64,000 nucleotides of DNA, taken from positions 915,042-979,041 of the forward strand of contig NZ_LR733284.1 of NCBI RefSeq assembly GCF_902506375.1, given 5' to 3'. This document shows positions 18,069 through 25,483 of this stretch, piece by piece. The notes below the pieces were generated by a model. The model was not told the origin of the DNA, did not search any database, and was given only the letters and a program-made list of their open reading frames with translations. Position 1 is the stretch's first letter. The number at the start of each line of letters is the position of its first letter. Source of the DNA: Microbacterium sp. 8M (GTDB lineage: Bacteria; Actinomycetota; Actinomycetes; Actinomycetales; Microbacteriaceae). Position numbers and translations under genes: made by a program.

Positions 18069-19960
18069 AGATCCCCGCGATGATCGCCGCCGAGCTGCGC
18101 CGGCTGACCGCGACGCCCATGGCCGTGATCGCCCTGATCGCGCTCATGGCGGTGCCGGTGCTGTACGGCGGGCTCTACCTCTGGGCGAACCAGGATCCCT
18201 ACGGCAAGTTCACCGAGGTGCCCGTAGGGCTCGTCGTCGAGGACGCCGGCGCGACCTCGAACGGCACCACCACGAACTACGGCGAGAAGGTCGCCGACAA
18301 CCTCGTCGAGGGCAAGGCGTTCGACTGGCAGCGCATGAGCGCGCCGGGCGCGCGGGCGGCCCTCAAGAACGGCGACGTCGACTTCACCGTCACGATCCCG
18401 AAGACGTTCTCCGAGGCGCTGCTCTCGTCGTCGGGGACGAATCCGCACCAGGCGCGCATCGAACTCGAGACCAACGACGCCAACAACTATCTGGCGTCGT
18501 CGATCGGATCCGGCGCGGTCGAGAAGATCCGCCGCTCCGTCGCCGAGATGGTGGGCCAGGAGGCCGCGGACAAGCTGCTCACGGGCCTGAGCGAGGTGCG
18601 CGACAAGCTCGGCGAGGCCGCCGACGGCGCCGGCAAGCTGTACGACGGCGCCCAGACCGCGGTCAGCGGCAGCGGTCAGCTCGCCGACGGGACCGCGCAG
18701 CTGGCGGACGGCGCCGCGCAGCTCGCGTCGGGCACGGCGCAGCTCGCCGACGGGTCGCAGCAGCTCGCGAACGGCGCCGCGACTCTGGCAGACGGCGCGC
18801 AGCAGGTGAGCGATGGCAACCGGCAGATCGCGCAGTACGCGGACGAGGCCGGATCCCTCGTGCAGCAGGCGACCGACACCCTTCCGCAGGTGCGCAGCGA
18901 CATCGCCGCGGCCCTCGCGGACCGGGGCATGTCGCAGGCCGACATCGACGCGGTGCTGGCGAAGCTGGATCCGCTCGGCGACCGGCTGCGCAGCGGCAAC
19001 GACACCGTGCAGGGCGCGGTCGGCAAGATCGACCAGCTCGCGGACGGCGCGGCACAGGTGGCGTCCGGCAGCGCGACGCTCGCCGACAAGTCGCAGCAGC
19101 TCGCGAACGGCGCGCAGACCGCGGCGAACGGCGCGGCGGCGCTAAGCACCGGTGCGGCGAGCGCCCGCGACGGCGCGAAGAGCCTGCACGACGGTCTCGG
19201 CACCCTCGCCGACGGCATCGGCACGCTGCGCGACGGCCTGAAGGCGGGCGTGGACGCGATCCCCGCCTCCACCCCGGAGCTGCGCGAGCAGCAGGCCAAG
19301 ACGATCGCGAACCCCGTCGACGTGTCCAGCGACAAGGTCGCGGCGGCCAAGGACTACGGCCAGGGCCTGGCGCCCTTCTTCGCCGCGCTGGCCGGGTGGA
19401 TCGGCATCTACGCCCTGTTCCTCATCATCAAGCCGATCTCGCGGCGCGCGGTGACCGCGCTGCACTCCCCCATCCGGATCACCCTGGCCGGGTGGCTGAC
19501 CCCCGCCGGGTTCGGCGCCCTGCAGATGGTGGGGCTGCTGGGCGTGCTGGCCTGGGCGCTCGGCTTCACGTTCCAGAACGGCTGGGGCGCGCTCGGGATC
19601 ATGGTGCTGGCCTCGGCGACGTACGCGGCGATCATCCTCGCGCTGAACGTGTGGCTGGGTTCCGTGGGGCAGTTCATGGGACTCGTGCTCATGGTGCTGC
19701 AGCTGGTGACCGCCGGCGGCACGTTCCCGTGGCAGACGCTTCCGGCGCCGCTCGCCGCGCTGCACCACGTGCTGCCGATGGGATACGTCGTCGACGCCAT
19801 GCGCCAACTCATGTACGGCGGCCAGGTATCCCGCGCGATGACGGATCTGGGCGTGCTCGGCATCTGGCTGGTCGGCGCCCTGCTGCTCGCGATGGTGGGC
19901 GTCACCCGGATGACGCACAAGCGCACCCTGCGCGACCTGCAGCCCAGCCTCATCGGCTGA
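18065..19960 (+). CDS. YhgE/Pip family membrane protein
   Basis: Protein of 631 residues of the YhgE/Pip family (phage infection protein, related to MmpL/ABC-2-type permeases). One membrane segment near the N-terminus (VIALIALMAVPVLYGGLYLW) is followed by a conserved block (NQDPYGKFTEVPVGLVVED), a long extracytoplasmic region rich in short repeats of the type QLADGxA (about residues 200-420), and five C-terminal membrane segments (from FFAALAGWIGIYALFLIIKP to GIWLVGALLLAMVGV). The roughly seven-residue repeats form the extended helical stalk characteristic of the family. It may export a lipid or peptide or serve as a surface receptor; the function here is unknown. Third gene of the TetR operon. 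Confidence 0.9.
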   Translation: MKIPAMIAAELRRLTATPMAVIALIALMAVPVLYGGLYLWANQDPYGKFTEVPVGLVVEDAGATSNGTTTNYGEKVADNLVEGKAFDWQRMSAPGARAALKNGDVDFTVTIPKTFSEALLSSSGTNPHQARIELETNDANNYLASSIGSGAVEKIRRSVAEMVGQEAADKLLTGLSEVRDKLGEAADGAGKLYDGAQTAVSGSGQLADGTAQLADGAAQLASGTAQLADGSQQLANGAATLADGAQQVSDGNRQIAQYADEAGSLVQQATDTLPQVRSDIAAALADRGMSQADIDAVLAKLDPLGDRLRSGNDTVQGAVGKIDQLADGAAQVASGSATLADKSQQLANGAQTAANGAAALSTGAASARDGAKSLHDGLGTLADGIGTLRDGLKAGVDAIPASTPELREQQAKTIANPVDVSSDKVAAAKDYGQGLAPFFAALAGWIGIYALFLIIKPISRRAVTALHSPIRITLAGWLTPAGFGALQMVGLLGVLAWALGFTFQNGWGALGIMVLASATYAAIILALNVWLGSVGQFMGLVLMVLQLVTAGGTFPWQTLPAPLAALHHVLPMGYVVDAMRQLMYGGQVSRAMTDLGVLGIWLVGALLLAMVGVTRMTHKRTLRDLQPSLIG

Positions 19961-19966
19961 GCGGCC

Positions 19967-20027
19967 GCACCTGCTCTCGACGCCGGCCCTTCCGAGGGAG
20001 GACCGGCGTCGAGAGCCGCGCAGGTGC
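19967..20027. terminator. Bidirectional terminator hairpin
   Basis: CTCTCGACGCCGG (19974-19986) pairs perfectly with CCGGCGTCGAGAG (20003-20015). An outer stem, GCACCTG (19967-19973) with CAGGTGC (20021-20027), extends it. It fills the gap between the converging YhgE/Pip and xylanase genes. Confidence 0.85.
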
Positions 20028-21188
20028 TCAGCGTCGCGGCGAGCGGCCCGGCGTCGCGTCCTCCAGTGAACGGAGCATCGCGGTGAACGCGGGCTTCGGC
20101 GTGTAGTCGTCCTCGAAGATGGTCGCCCAGCCCTCACCCGGGAAGACCGCGGGCACCCACGAGTTCGCATCCGGGAAGCCCCACACGGTGAACGAGGTGC
20201 AGGCCGACACGTTCAGGCACGCCTGCAGCATCGCGTCGTAGCGGTCGGTCTGCGTAGCGACCTGCTCCGCCGTCGGAGCGGTCTCTCCGGGAAGGAGCGG
20301 GATGCGGACGTCCGCCTCGGTCACGGCGACCTGCAGGCCGAGGGCCGCGAAGCGCTCGAAGTTCGCCTGCAGCGTGGTGTCGTACCCGTACTGCAGGCTC
20401 AGGTGCGCCTGCGCGCCGAAGCCGCCGACCGGTGCGCCGTCGGCGAGCATCCGCTGCACGAGCGCGTAGTATGCGTCGGTCTTGGCATTGATCCCCTCGG
20501 CGTTGTAGTCGTTGAGGAACAACACCGCGTCGGGATCCGCCTCATGCGCCCAGCGGAACGCGTCCTCGAGGAGGGCGATCGGGTCGCTCGCACAGGCCTT
20601 CAGGAACGGGTTGGCCTCCGTGCGCAGCCGCACCCCGCCGGCATCCCAGGTGTCCTGGAAGATCTCGTTCGCGACGTCCCACTGGTAGATCTCGCCCTTG
20701 AAGTGCCCCACCACGGTGCTGATGTGGTCGTGCAGCACCGCGCGGGCGTCGTCGCAGGTCCATGTCTTGCTCGCCTCGGTGACCCAGGCCGGGTTCTGGC
20801 TGTGCCAGAGCAGCGTGTGCCCGCGCACCTGCTGGTGATTGTCCTTCGCGTAGGCCACGAGCGCGTCCGCCGAGGCGAAGTCGTAGACGTCGGCGGAGGG
20901 GTGGACCGACTCCCATTTCATGTCGTTCTCCGGGGTGAGCGACGAGAACTGGGCGCCCAGCACCTGCTGGTACTCGGTCGGCGCGGCGGGGTCGTATCCC
21001 ACCAGCTCCTTCTGGCCCCACACTGCTGTGCCGATGGCGAGGTCCTTCGGCGCCTGCGCCCGCAGGGTGGACTTGTCGGAGCGGCTGTGGGACGGCGGCG
21101 CGGCTTCGGCGGCCGCCGCGCCGCACACGGGCAGCACGAGGGCTGCGGCGGTCGAGACCGCAAGAAGCAAGCGCGTCGATCGGCGCAT
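20028..21188 (-). CDS. Secreted endo-1,4-beta-xylanase, GH10
   Basis: Extracellular glycoside hydrolase family 10 enzyme of 386 residues that cuts internal beta-1,4 bonds of xylan. A signal peptide is evident (RRSTRLLLAVSTAAALVLP, then an Ala-rich cleavage region to about residue 30). Family blocks are present: ENDMKWESVHP, RGHTLLWHSQ, the acid/base Glu175 in WDVANEIFQD, FLNDYN, GAQAHLS, and the nucleophile Glu291 in VTEADVRIPL. No carbohydrate-binding module follows; the protein ends shortly after the barrel. It stands alone, bounded by a strong terminator downstream and a 15-bp palindrome upstream (21241-21255) that differs from the LacI operator of the sugar-uptake operon at 32-38 kb. Confidence 0.95.
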   Translation of the reverse strand: MRRSTRLLLAVSTAAALVLPVCGAAAAEAAPPSHSRSDKSTLRAQAPKDLAIGTAVWGQKELVGYDPAAPTEYQQVLGAQFSSLTPENDMKWESVHPSADVYDFASADALVAYAKDNHQQVRGHTLLWHSQNPAWVTEASKTWTCDDARAVLHDHISTVVGHFKGEIYQWDVANEIFQDTWDAGGVRLRTEANPFLKACASDPIALLEDAFRWAHEADPDAVLFLNDYNAEGINAKTDAYYALVQRMLADGAPVGGFGAQAHLSLQYGYDTTLQANFERFAALGLQVAVTEADVRIPLLPGETAPTAEQVATQTDRYDAMLQACLNVSACTSFTVWGFPDANSWVPAVFPGEGWATIFEDDYTPKPAFTAMLRSLEDATPGRSPRR

Positions 21189-21240
21189 GGAGATCTCCTG
21201 ACTTCATCGTCGGCATGGGCGGCGCGCGCGCCACCCATAT

Positions 21241-21255
21241 GTTGTTGATAACAAC
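21241..21255. promoter_or_regulatory. Palindromic operator candidate upstream of xylanase
   Basis: GTTGTT GAT AACAAC is a perfect 6+3+6 inverted repeat about 53 bases upstream of the xylanase ATG. Its low G+C content stands out in this genome, and its position fits a repressor site controlling xylanase expression. The cognate regulator is not in this window. Confidence 0.55.
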
Positions 21256-21369
21256 GAAAACTAGCGACGGGCGGCAGGAGCGTCAACCTCTCCGCGGATT
21301 CCGGAGGGTGCGTTGTCACGCTGATACTGTTCAGGCGGTACGCGAAGCAGGAGCGGTACGGGTTCGACG

Positions 21370-22053
21370 GTGGGTATGGGTATGGACGACCAGATCGCTC
21401 GCTGGCTGAGCTCAGCCCGCTACGCCACGCGTGCAGCGGAGGCGAACGCGGAGTTCGCTCAGCTGGAGGATGCGCTCGACTCCGCGGACGTGACTGTGCG
21501 TCTCACCGCCGCTCGGCGACTGAGTTCCCTCGCGAGGGCCGAGCTGGGGTGGTTCCTGCTTCCTGTGCGCGAGTACTTCCTGCGCGCGGAGACGCGGCGG
21601 ATGCTCGGCGGTGCGCTGCGCGCGGAGGCGGATGTGAAGGTGCGCGACAGCCTACTGAACACGGTGCGGCACGCTGCGGAACGGTGTGTGGCACACCCCA
21701 TGTGGGAGCCGGTTCGGGCCGCCGCGCAAGAGCGGGAGTGGCGCGACTGGGTGCACTCCCTCGCCGAGACATTCAGCGTCGCTCCGGAGCTGAGTACACG
21801 AGCCGAGGCCGCCTACCTGCTCGCGTTCTGCGATGACGGGCGCGCCTGGGAGGTCTATCGGGACGTGATTCCTCGGCGGTCCGGACTCCTGGGGACATTG
21901 GAGTTGGCGATCGAGCGCTACCCGCTCAGTATCACCCCGGAGATCGGCGCCACTCTCCTGGATTTGGCTGACACTGTCGGCTCCACGCATCCGCGGCAGA
22001 GGTATCCCGCCGCAGGCATCCGCGCCGCGCTCACCGGGCGACATCGCGAGTAG
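21370..22053 (+). CDS. Hypothetical protein, helical (HEAT-like?)
   Basis: Protein of about 227 residues, not recognised. It is predicted to be all-helical with repeated helical hairpins (LEDALDSADVTVRLTAARRL, VKVRDSLLNTVRHAAERCV, LSTRAEAAYLLAFCDDGRAW) that resemble HEAT/armadillo repeats, a fold for protein contacts. No membrane segment or signal. The start is unsure: GTG at 21370, ATG at 21376 and ATG at 21382 are in frame, and AGGAG at about 21349-21353 is rather far upstream. It is 50 bases ahead of the leader of the ribosome-protection cassette, but the promoter-like box at 22093 suggests it is not part of that transcript. Confidence 0.65.
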   Translation: MGMGMDDQIARWLSSARYATRAAEANAEFAQLEDALDSADVTVRLTAARRLSSLARAELGWFLLPVREYFLRAETRRMLGGALRAEADVKVRDSLLNTVRHAAERCVAHPMWEPVRAAAQEREWRDWVHSLAETFSVAPELSTRAEAAYLLAFCDDGRAWEVYRDVIPRRSGLLGTLELAIERYPLSITPEIGATLLDLADTVGSTHPRQRYPAAGIRAALTGRHRE

Positions 22054-22105
22054 GCGGCGGATCCAGACGGAGTCCCTCTTCGTCGCGGCTGGTAGAGTCG
22101 TCGCT

Positions 22106-22135
22106 GTGGAGATGATCGAGGTCGATAGAGCGTAG
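22106..22135 (+). CDS. Candidate leader peptide (upstream ORF)
   Basis: Nine codons, GTG GAG ATG ATC GAG GTC GAT then AGA GCG TAG, reading VEMIEVDRA (or MIEVDRA from the internal ATG at 22112). The putative -10 box TAGAGT puts the transcription start about at the GTG, so it could be translated from a leaderless end. The stop codon lies at the foot of the 10-bp hairpin at 22132-22157, so a ribosome stalled on the peptide would block that stem. Such overlap is the expected geometry for drug-sensing attenuation. No homologue was checked. Confidence 0.4.
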   Translation: MEMIEVDRA

Positions 22136-22157
22136 CCACCGAACTGCCGGTGGCTAC
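22132..22157 (+). promoter_or_regulatory. Leader hairpin 1
   Basis: GTAGCCACCG (22132-22141) pairs perfectly with CGGTGGCTAC (22148-22157) around a six-base loop. The left arm includes the stop codon of the leader peptide. No U-tract follows, so it is more likely a regulatory stem than an intrinsic terminator. Confidence 0.6.
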
Positions 22158-22341
22158 CATTCGTGCGGGCTTCACCCGCATCAGTGGACGATCGTTTCTC
22201 AACGCATCCATGTGAAGCCATCCCCTCCTGGGATGCTCACTCCCGTACGGTCATCACCGGCACATTCGCATCGCACCGACTTCGGTCCCGAGTGCACGAG
22301 TGCGAACGCGCGGCCCCGTCTCTCAGGTCAGTCTTCTTCTT

Positions 22342-22365
22342 GACGTGGAGCGACCGCTCCACGTC
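22342..22365 (+). terminator. Leader hairpin 2, possible attenuator
   Basis: GACGTGGAGC (22342-22351) pairs perfectly with GCTCCACGTC (22356-22365) around a four-base loop, preceded by a pyrimidine run (GTCTTCTTCTT). It lies 118 bases before the bL32 paralogue. It is the strongest stem in the leader and a candidate premature terminator, although no U-run follows (common in high-G+C actinobacteria). Confidence 0.5.
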
Positions 22366-22483
22366 GTCGAAGCCACTCTTGCGCTGCCCGGTGGCGTGAC
22401 CTTTCGCTGCATCCACACGGCCCGAAGTCGGTTGTCCTGCCAGCTCCGCTGGCGCCTGCAACCTGCTCACGAAAGGCACCGTC

Positions 22484-22669
22484 ATGCAGCACCGCAAGTC
22501 ACGTTCTCGCACCCGTCATCGCCGCGCTCACTGGAAGACCACTGCGCCCGCGCTCACCACCTGCAGCAATCCCGCCTGCGGAAAGGTCACGCCATCGCAT
22601 CGTGCATGCCAGCACTGCGGCTTCTACCGAGGCCGTGAGGTCCTCCCCCTCCAGGGCGGTGACACATGA
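22484..22669 (+). CDS. rpmF: bL32 ribosomal protein paralogue, zinc-binding form
   Basis: Protein of 61 residues with the signature of large-subunit protein bL32: a basic N-terminus (RKSRSRTRHRRAHWK) followed by APALTTCSNPACGK and HRACQHCGFYRGREVL. Cys27, Cys32, Cys42 and Cys45 form a zinc ribbon (CX4C...CX2C). The usual MAVPKRK start is replaced by MQHRK. GAAAGG seven bases before ATG 22484 supports the start. The stop overlaps the methyltransferase start as ATGA, so the two are co-translated. A ribosomal protein coupled to a 23S rRNA methyltransferase and an ABC-F gene is unusual; it may replace or accompany normal bL32 in modified ribosomes. The protein family is clear, the role is inference. 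Confidence 0.85.
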   Translation: MQHRKSRSRTRHRRAHWKTTAPALTTCSNPACGKVTPSHRACQHCGFYRGREVLPLQGGDT

Positions 22670-23784
22670 ACACCGCCCTGACCACGAGGAGCCGTTGGAT
22701 GCGCATTCACGATCACCTCGCTCAGGCTGGCGAGCCGGCGTTCCGGTTCCGGCAACTCATCACCGCTTGGCAGGGCTCGACCGCGGAGACGTTCGGCGAC
22801 GTCCGCGCCCTTCCGGCGCGACTGCGCGATGAACTGACAGCGCGCTTCGGCCCCCGGCTGCACCCGCTCACGACGCTGGAGGTCCAGCGCGATAAACACG
22901 TCGAAAAGGTGCTGTTCTCCTCGGACAGCGGTGTGCGCATCGAGACCGTCGTCTCGCACTACCGGGCCGGCTGGGACTCGATGTGCATCTCGTCGCAGGC
23001 CGGCTGCGCCCTCGGATGCACGTTCTGCGCCACCGGCGCGGTCGGACTGATCCGAAATCTCACTGCGGACGAGATCGTCGCGCAGGTGATGCACCCGCGC
23101 TGGACACGAGCAGGGCTGCCACGGCCGGCGAGTGTCGCCTTCATGGGCATGGGCGAAGCGCTGGCCAACCCCCACGTGTTCGACGCGCTGACTCTACTGA
23201 CCGGCCAAGCGTACGCTGGCATGTCGGCGCGGCGGATCACGGTGTCCACTGTCGGGTTCGCGCCGAACCTCGAACGTCTCGTGAATGAGCACCCGCGGGT
23301 GACGATCACGCTCTCGGTGCACTCGCCGTTCCCGAACCAGAGGGAGCGGATCATCCCCCTTGAGGAGCGATTCCCGCTCGCACGTAACCTCGACATCCTG
23401 GACCGGCACGCCGTCACGAGCCGCAGAAAGGTGTATCTCGCCTATCTGCTGATCGCAGGCGTCAACGACAGCGACGACCATCTCGCGGCACTGTCACAAC
23501 TGGTCCACGACCGTTCTCGGCCGGAGCTGTTCCATGTCAGCGTCATCCGCTACAACGAGGCCGCCGGAGCCGTTCCTGAGTATCGTGCGCCCTCGTCGAA
23601 CCGTGTGGACGAGTTCGTGCATGGATTGACCACTCGCGGTATCCACGCGACAAGGCGGCGCCAGTCCGGCACGGGCATCGACGCGGCCTGTGGGCAACTC
23701 CATGCGAAGTACCTCACCCAGCCCTCACCGGGGGCTGGGCTCATCGACACAGAAGTGACCCCCGTCACGCCTGCCGGCGGCTGA
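22666..23784 (+). CDS. Cfr-like 23S rRNA (adenine-2503) methyltransferase
   Basis: Radical-SAM enzyme of 372 residues acting on A2503 of 23S rRNA. The iron-sulphur motif is CX3CX2C at Cys114, Cys118 and Cys121 (GCALGCTFCATG); the two catalytic cysteines are Cys107 (SMCISSQ) and Cys342 (IDAACGQL). Several blocks follow Cfr rather than housekeeping RlmN as I recall them: AGWDSMCISSQ, FMGMGEALAN, LSVHSPF (RlmN has a HAP-type motif), SRRKVYLAYLLIAGVNDS. Cfr adds a methyl at C8 and gives resistance to phenicols, lincosamides, oxazolidinones, pleuromutilins and streptogramin A; RlmN adds it at C2. Which product is made here cannot be read from sequence. Coupled to the bL32 paralogue (ATGA) and followed 24 bases later by an ABC-F gene. 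Confidence 0.85.
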   Translation: MNTALTTRSRWMRIHDHLAQAGEPAFRFRQLITAWQGSTAETFGDVRALPARLRDELTARFGPRLHPLTTLEVQRDKHVEKVLFSSDSGVRIETVVSHYRAGWDSMCISSQAGCALGCTFCATGAVGLIRNLTADEIVAQVMHPRWTRAGLPRPASVAFMGMGEALANPHVFDALTLLTGQAYAGMSARRITVSTVGFAPNLERLVNEHPRVTITLSVHSPFPNQRERIIPLEERFPLARNLDILDRHAVTSRRKVYLAYLLIAGVNDSDDHLAALSQLVHDRSRPELFHVSVIRYNEAAGAVPEYRAPSSNRVDEFVHGLTTRGIHATRRRQSGTGIDAACGQLHAKYLTQPSPGAGLIDTEVTPVTPAGG

Positions 23785-23808
23785 TGGCAGAGAAAGAGAA
23801 GCACAGCA

Positions 23809-25416
23809 ATGTCTACGAAATCCGCAATCACCCTGCGGGATGTGACCTTCGAGTGGCCCGATGGCACCATCGGACTCGACAGAGTCAATGGCACCTTCGG
23901 TACGGGCCGAACCGGGCTGATCGGCCGCAACGGCGCCGGCAAATCCACCCTGCTCCGCCTCATCGCAGGTGAGCTCCAGCCGTCCTCCGGCCACGTCGAC
24001 ACCGGCGGCGAGGTCGGGTACCTGCCGCAGACACTCACGCTGCGACGCGACACGACGATCGCCGAGTTGCTCGGGATCCAATCGATCCTCGATGCAATGA
24101 AGGCGATCGAGTCCGGCGACGTCGACCAACGTCTTTTCGACGTGATCGGCGACGACTGGGACATCGAGTCCCGCGCCGACGAAGCACTGCACCAGATCGG
24201 GTTCTCCGCCGGAGACCTCGACCGCCGTGTCGCAGAGGTCTCCGGCGGCGAGGGCATGCTCATCGCGATCACCGGACTGCGCATCCGCCGCACCCCGATC
24301 ACCCTTCTCGACGAGCCCACCAACAACCTCGACCGCGCGACACGAACGAGGCTGGCCGAGTTCGTCGACCAATGGCCGGGAACCCTCATCGTCGTCAGCC
24401 ACGACCTCGAGTTGCTGGAACACATGGACAACACCACCGAGCTGTATGCCGGGAGACTGGACACCTTCGGCGGCCCGTACAGCGCGTGGAAGGAATTCCA
24501 AGAACAGAAGCAGGCCGCTGCGATGCAGGCTGCACGCTCCGCCCGGCAGGCGCTGAAGGTGGAGAAGAAGCAGCGCGTCGAGGCTGAGACGAAGCTCGCG
24601 CGACGCGAACGAACAGGCAGGAAGACTCAGAAGGACGGCGGCATCCCCAAGATCCTTGCCGGGAACCGCGCCAGCAAGGCTCAGGCTTCCGCCGGATCGC
24701 TGCGGTCGACCCTCGACGACAAGGTGCAGGCCGCGCAGGCCGCCCTCGACGCGGCCGACGCACGAGTCCGCGACGACGAGCATATTCACCTCGTCCTTCC
24801 CGACCCCGACGTCCCTCGCGGGCGACGCCTGGCAGAACTGGAGGACGAAGGGCGAACCATCGTGATCCAAGGGCCGGAACGCGTCGCGCTCATCGGCGCG
24901 AACGGAGCCGGAAAGTCGACCCTGCTCGAACAGCTCCTCCAGCAGACCGATCCGGTTCCCGGGCGCCCTCACGGCCGGCTGGTCACCGACCTCGTCGGAT
25001 TTCTCCCACAGCGGCTCGATGGACTCGACGACGGCGCCAGCGCACTCCAGAACGTGCAGGCCGTCGCGCCCGAGACACCTACCGACACGATCAGGAACCA
25101 GCTCGCTCGACTGCTTCTGCGTGGCGACAGCGTCGACCGGCCGGTGCGCACGCTCTCGGGCGGCGAACGGTTCCGCGTGTCCCTCGCACGGCTTCTCCTG
25201 GCCGAGCCGCCCGCCCAGCTGCTGATCATGGACGAGCCGACGAACAACCTCGACATCACGAGCGTCGAACAACTCGCGGAAGCTCTCGACGCCTACCGCG
25301 GAGCCCTGCTCATCGTCAGCCACGATTTCGCGTTCCTCGAAAGGATCGGCATCGGGACCATCCTCGAACTCGACGACCGCGGGCGGATGCATCAGCGCCG
25401 AGGGCTGAGCGTGTAG
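23809..25416 (+). CDS. ABC-F ATPase, candidate antibiotic-resistance ribosome protection protein
   Basis: Soluble protein of 535 residues with two ABC domains and no membrane segment, the ABC-F layout. Domain 1: Walker A IGRNGAGKST (residues about 38-47), signature VSGGEG (about 144-149), Walker B ITLLDEPTNNLD. Domain 2: IGANGAGKST (about 360), LSGGERFRVSLARL (about 446), LLIMDEPTNNLD. Between them is a long charged helical linker (about residues 225-300, including EKKQRVEAETKLARRERTGR), the part that reaches toward the peptidyl-transferase centre in resistance ABC-Fs. The first signature, SGGEGM, departs from SGGQ/E-R. Context (Cfr-like enzyme, bL32 paralogue, attenuator-like leader) favours antibiotic resistance over a housekeeping EttA/Uup role. 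The drug spectrum cannot be read from sequence. Confidence 0.88.
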   Translation: MSTKSAITLRDVTFEWPDGTIGLDRVNGTFGTGRTGLIGRNGAGKSTLLRLIAGELQPSSGHVDTGGEVGYLPQTLTLRRDTTIAELLGIQSILDAMKAIESGDVDQRLFDVIGDDWDIESRADEALHQIGFSAGDLDRRVAEVSGGEGMLIAITGLRIRRTPITLLDEPTNNLDRATRTRLAEFVDQWPGTLIVVSHDLELLEHMDNTTELYAGRLDTFGGPYSAWKEFQEQKQAAAMQAARSARQALKVEKKQRVEAETKLARRERTGRKTQKDGGIPKILAGNRASKAQASAGSLRSTLDDKVQAAQAALDAADARVRDDEHIHLVLPDPDVPRGRRLAELEDEGRTIVIQGPERVALIGANGAGKSTLLEQLLQQTDPVPGRPHGRLVTDLVGFLPQRLDGLDDGASALQNVQAVAPETPTDTIRNQLARLLLRGDSVDRPVRTLSGGERFRVSLARLLLAEPPAQLLIMDEPTNNLDITSVEQLAEALDAYRGALLIVSHDFAFLERIGIGTILELDDRGRMHQRRGLSV

Positions 25417-25483
25417 CCCCGTTGGATCGGCTCCGAGCGCGAGTGCAGGAGGATGCCTATGCCAGTTCGAGGCGTGCGGGGCC

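Larger units (their letters stand above)
22054..22483 (+). promoter_or_regulatory. 430-bp leader of the bL32/Cfr-like/ABC-F operon
   Basis: This is the longest gene-free stretch of the window. It holds a -10-like TAGAGT (22093-22098), a nine-codon reading frame starting about eight bases later, a strong hairpin beginning at that frame's stop (22132-22157), a small GCGGG/CCCGC hairpin (about 22166-22180), and a second very strong hairpin (22342-22365). This layout resembles ribosome-mediated attenuators described upstream of ABC-F and Erm resistance genes. The -35 region is poor by eye. Confidence 0.6.

Noticed and set aside
18600..19300. Tandem DNA repeats in the YhgE/Pip gene as a satellite
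   Set aside because: The repetition is at protein level (QLADGxA-type heptads typical of the family). DNA copies differ at third positions, so it is an ordinary family feature.
22666..23784. Housekeeping RlmN as the identity of the methyltransferase
   Set aside because: Blocks such as SVHSPF, SRRKVYLAY and GVNDS follow Cfr as I remember it, and the setting with ABC-F and bL32 is not a normal rlmN context. It stays possible until a tree is built, so the call is Cfr-like and carries no gene symbol.
23784..23972. Short frame starting at the methyltransferase stop (MAEKEKHSNV...)
   Set aside because: After a few codons it runs out of frame through the start of the ABC-F gene and yields an Arg/His-rich shadow. 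The ABC-F start at 23809 is clear.
25417..25483. Terminator between ABC-F and the convergent hypothetical gene
   Set aside because: Only a weak GCCCC/GGGGC pair with a very large loop is visible, too poor to annotate.
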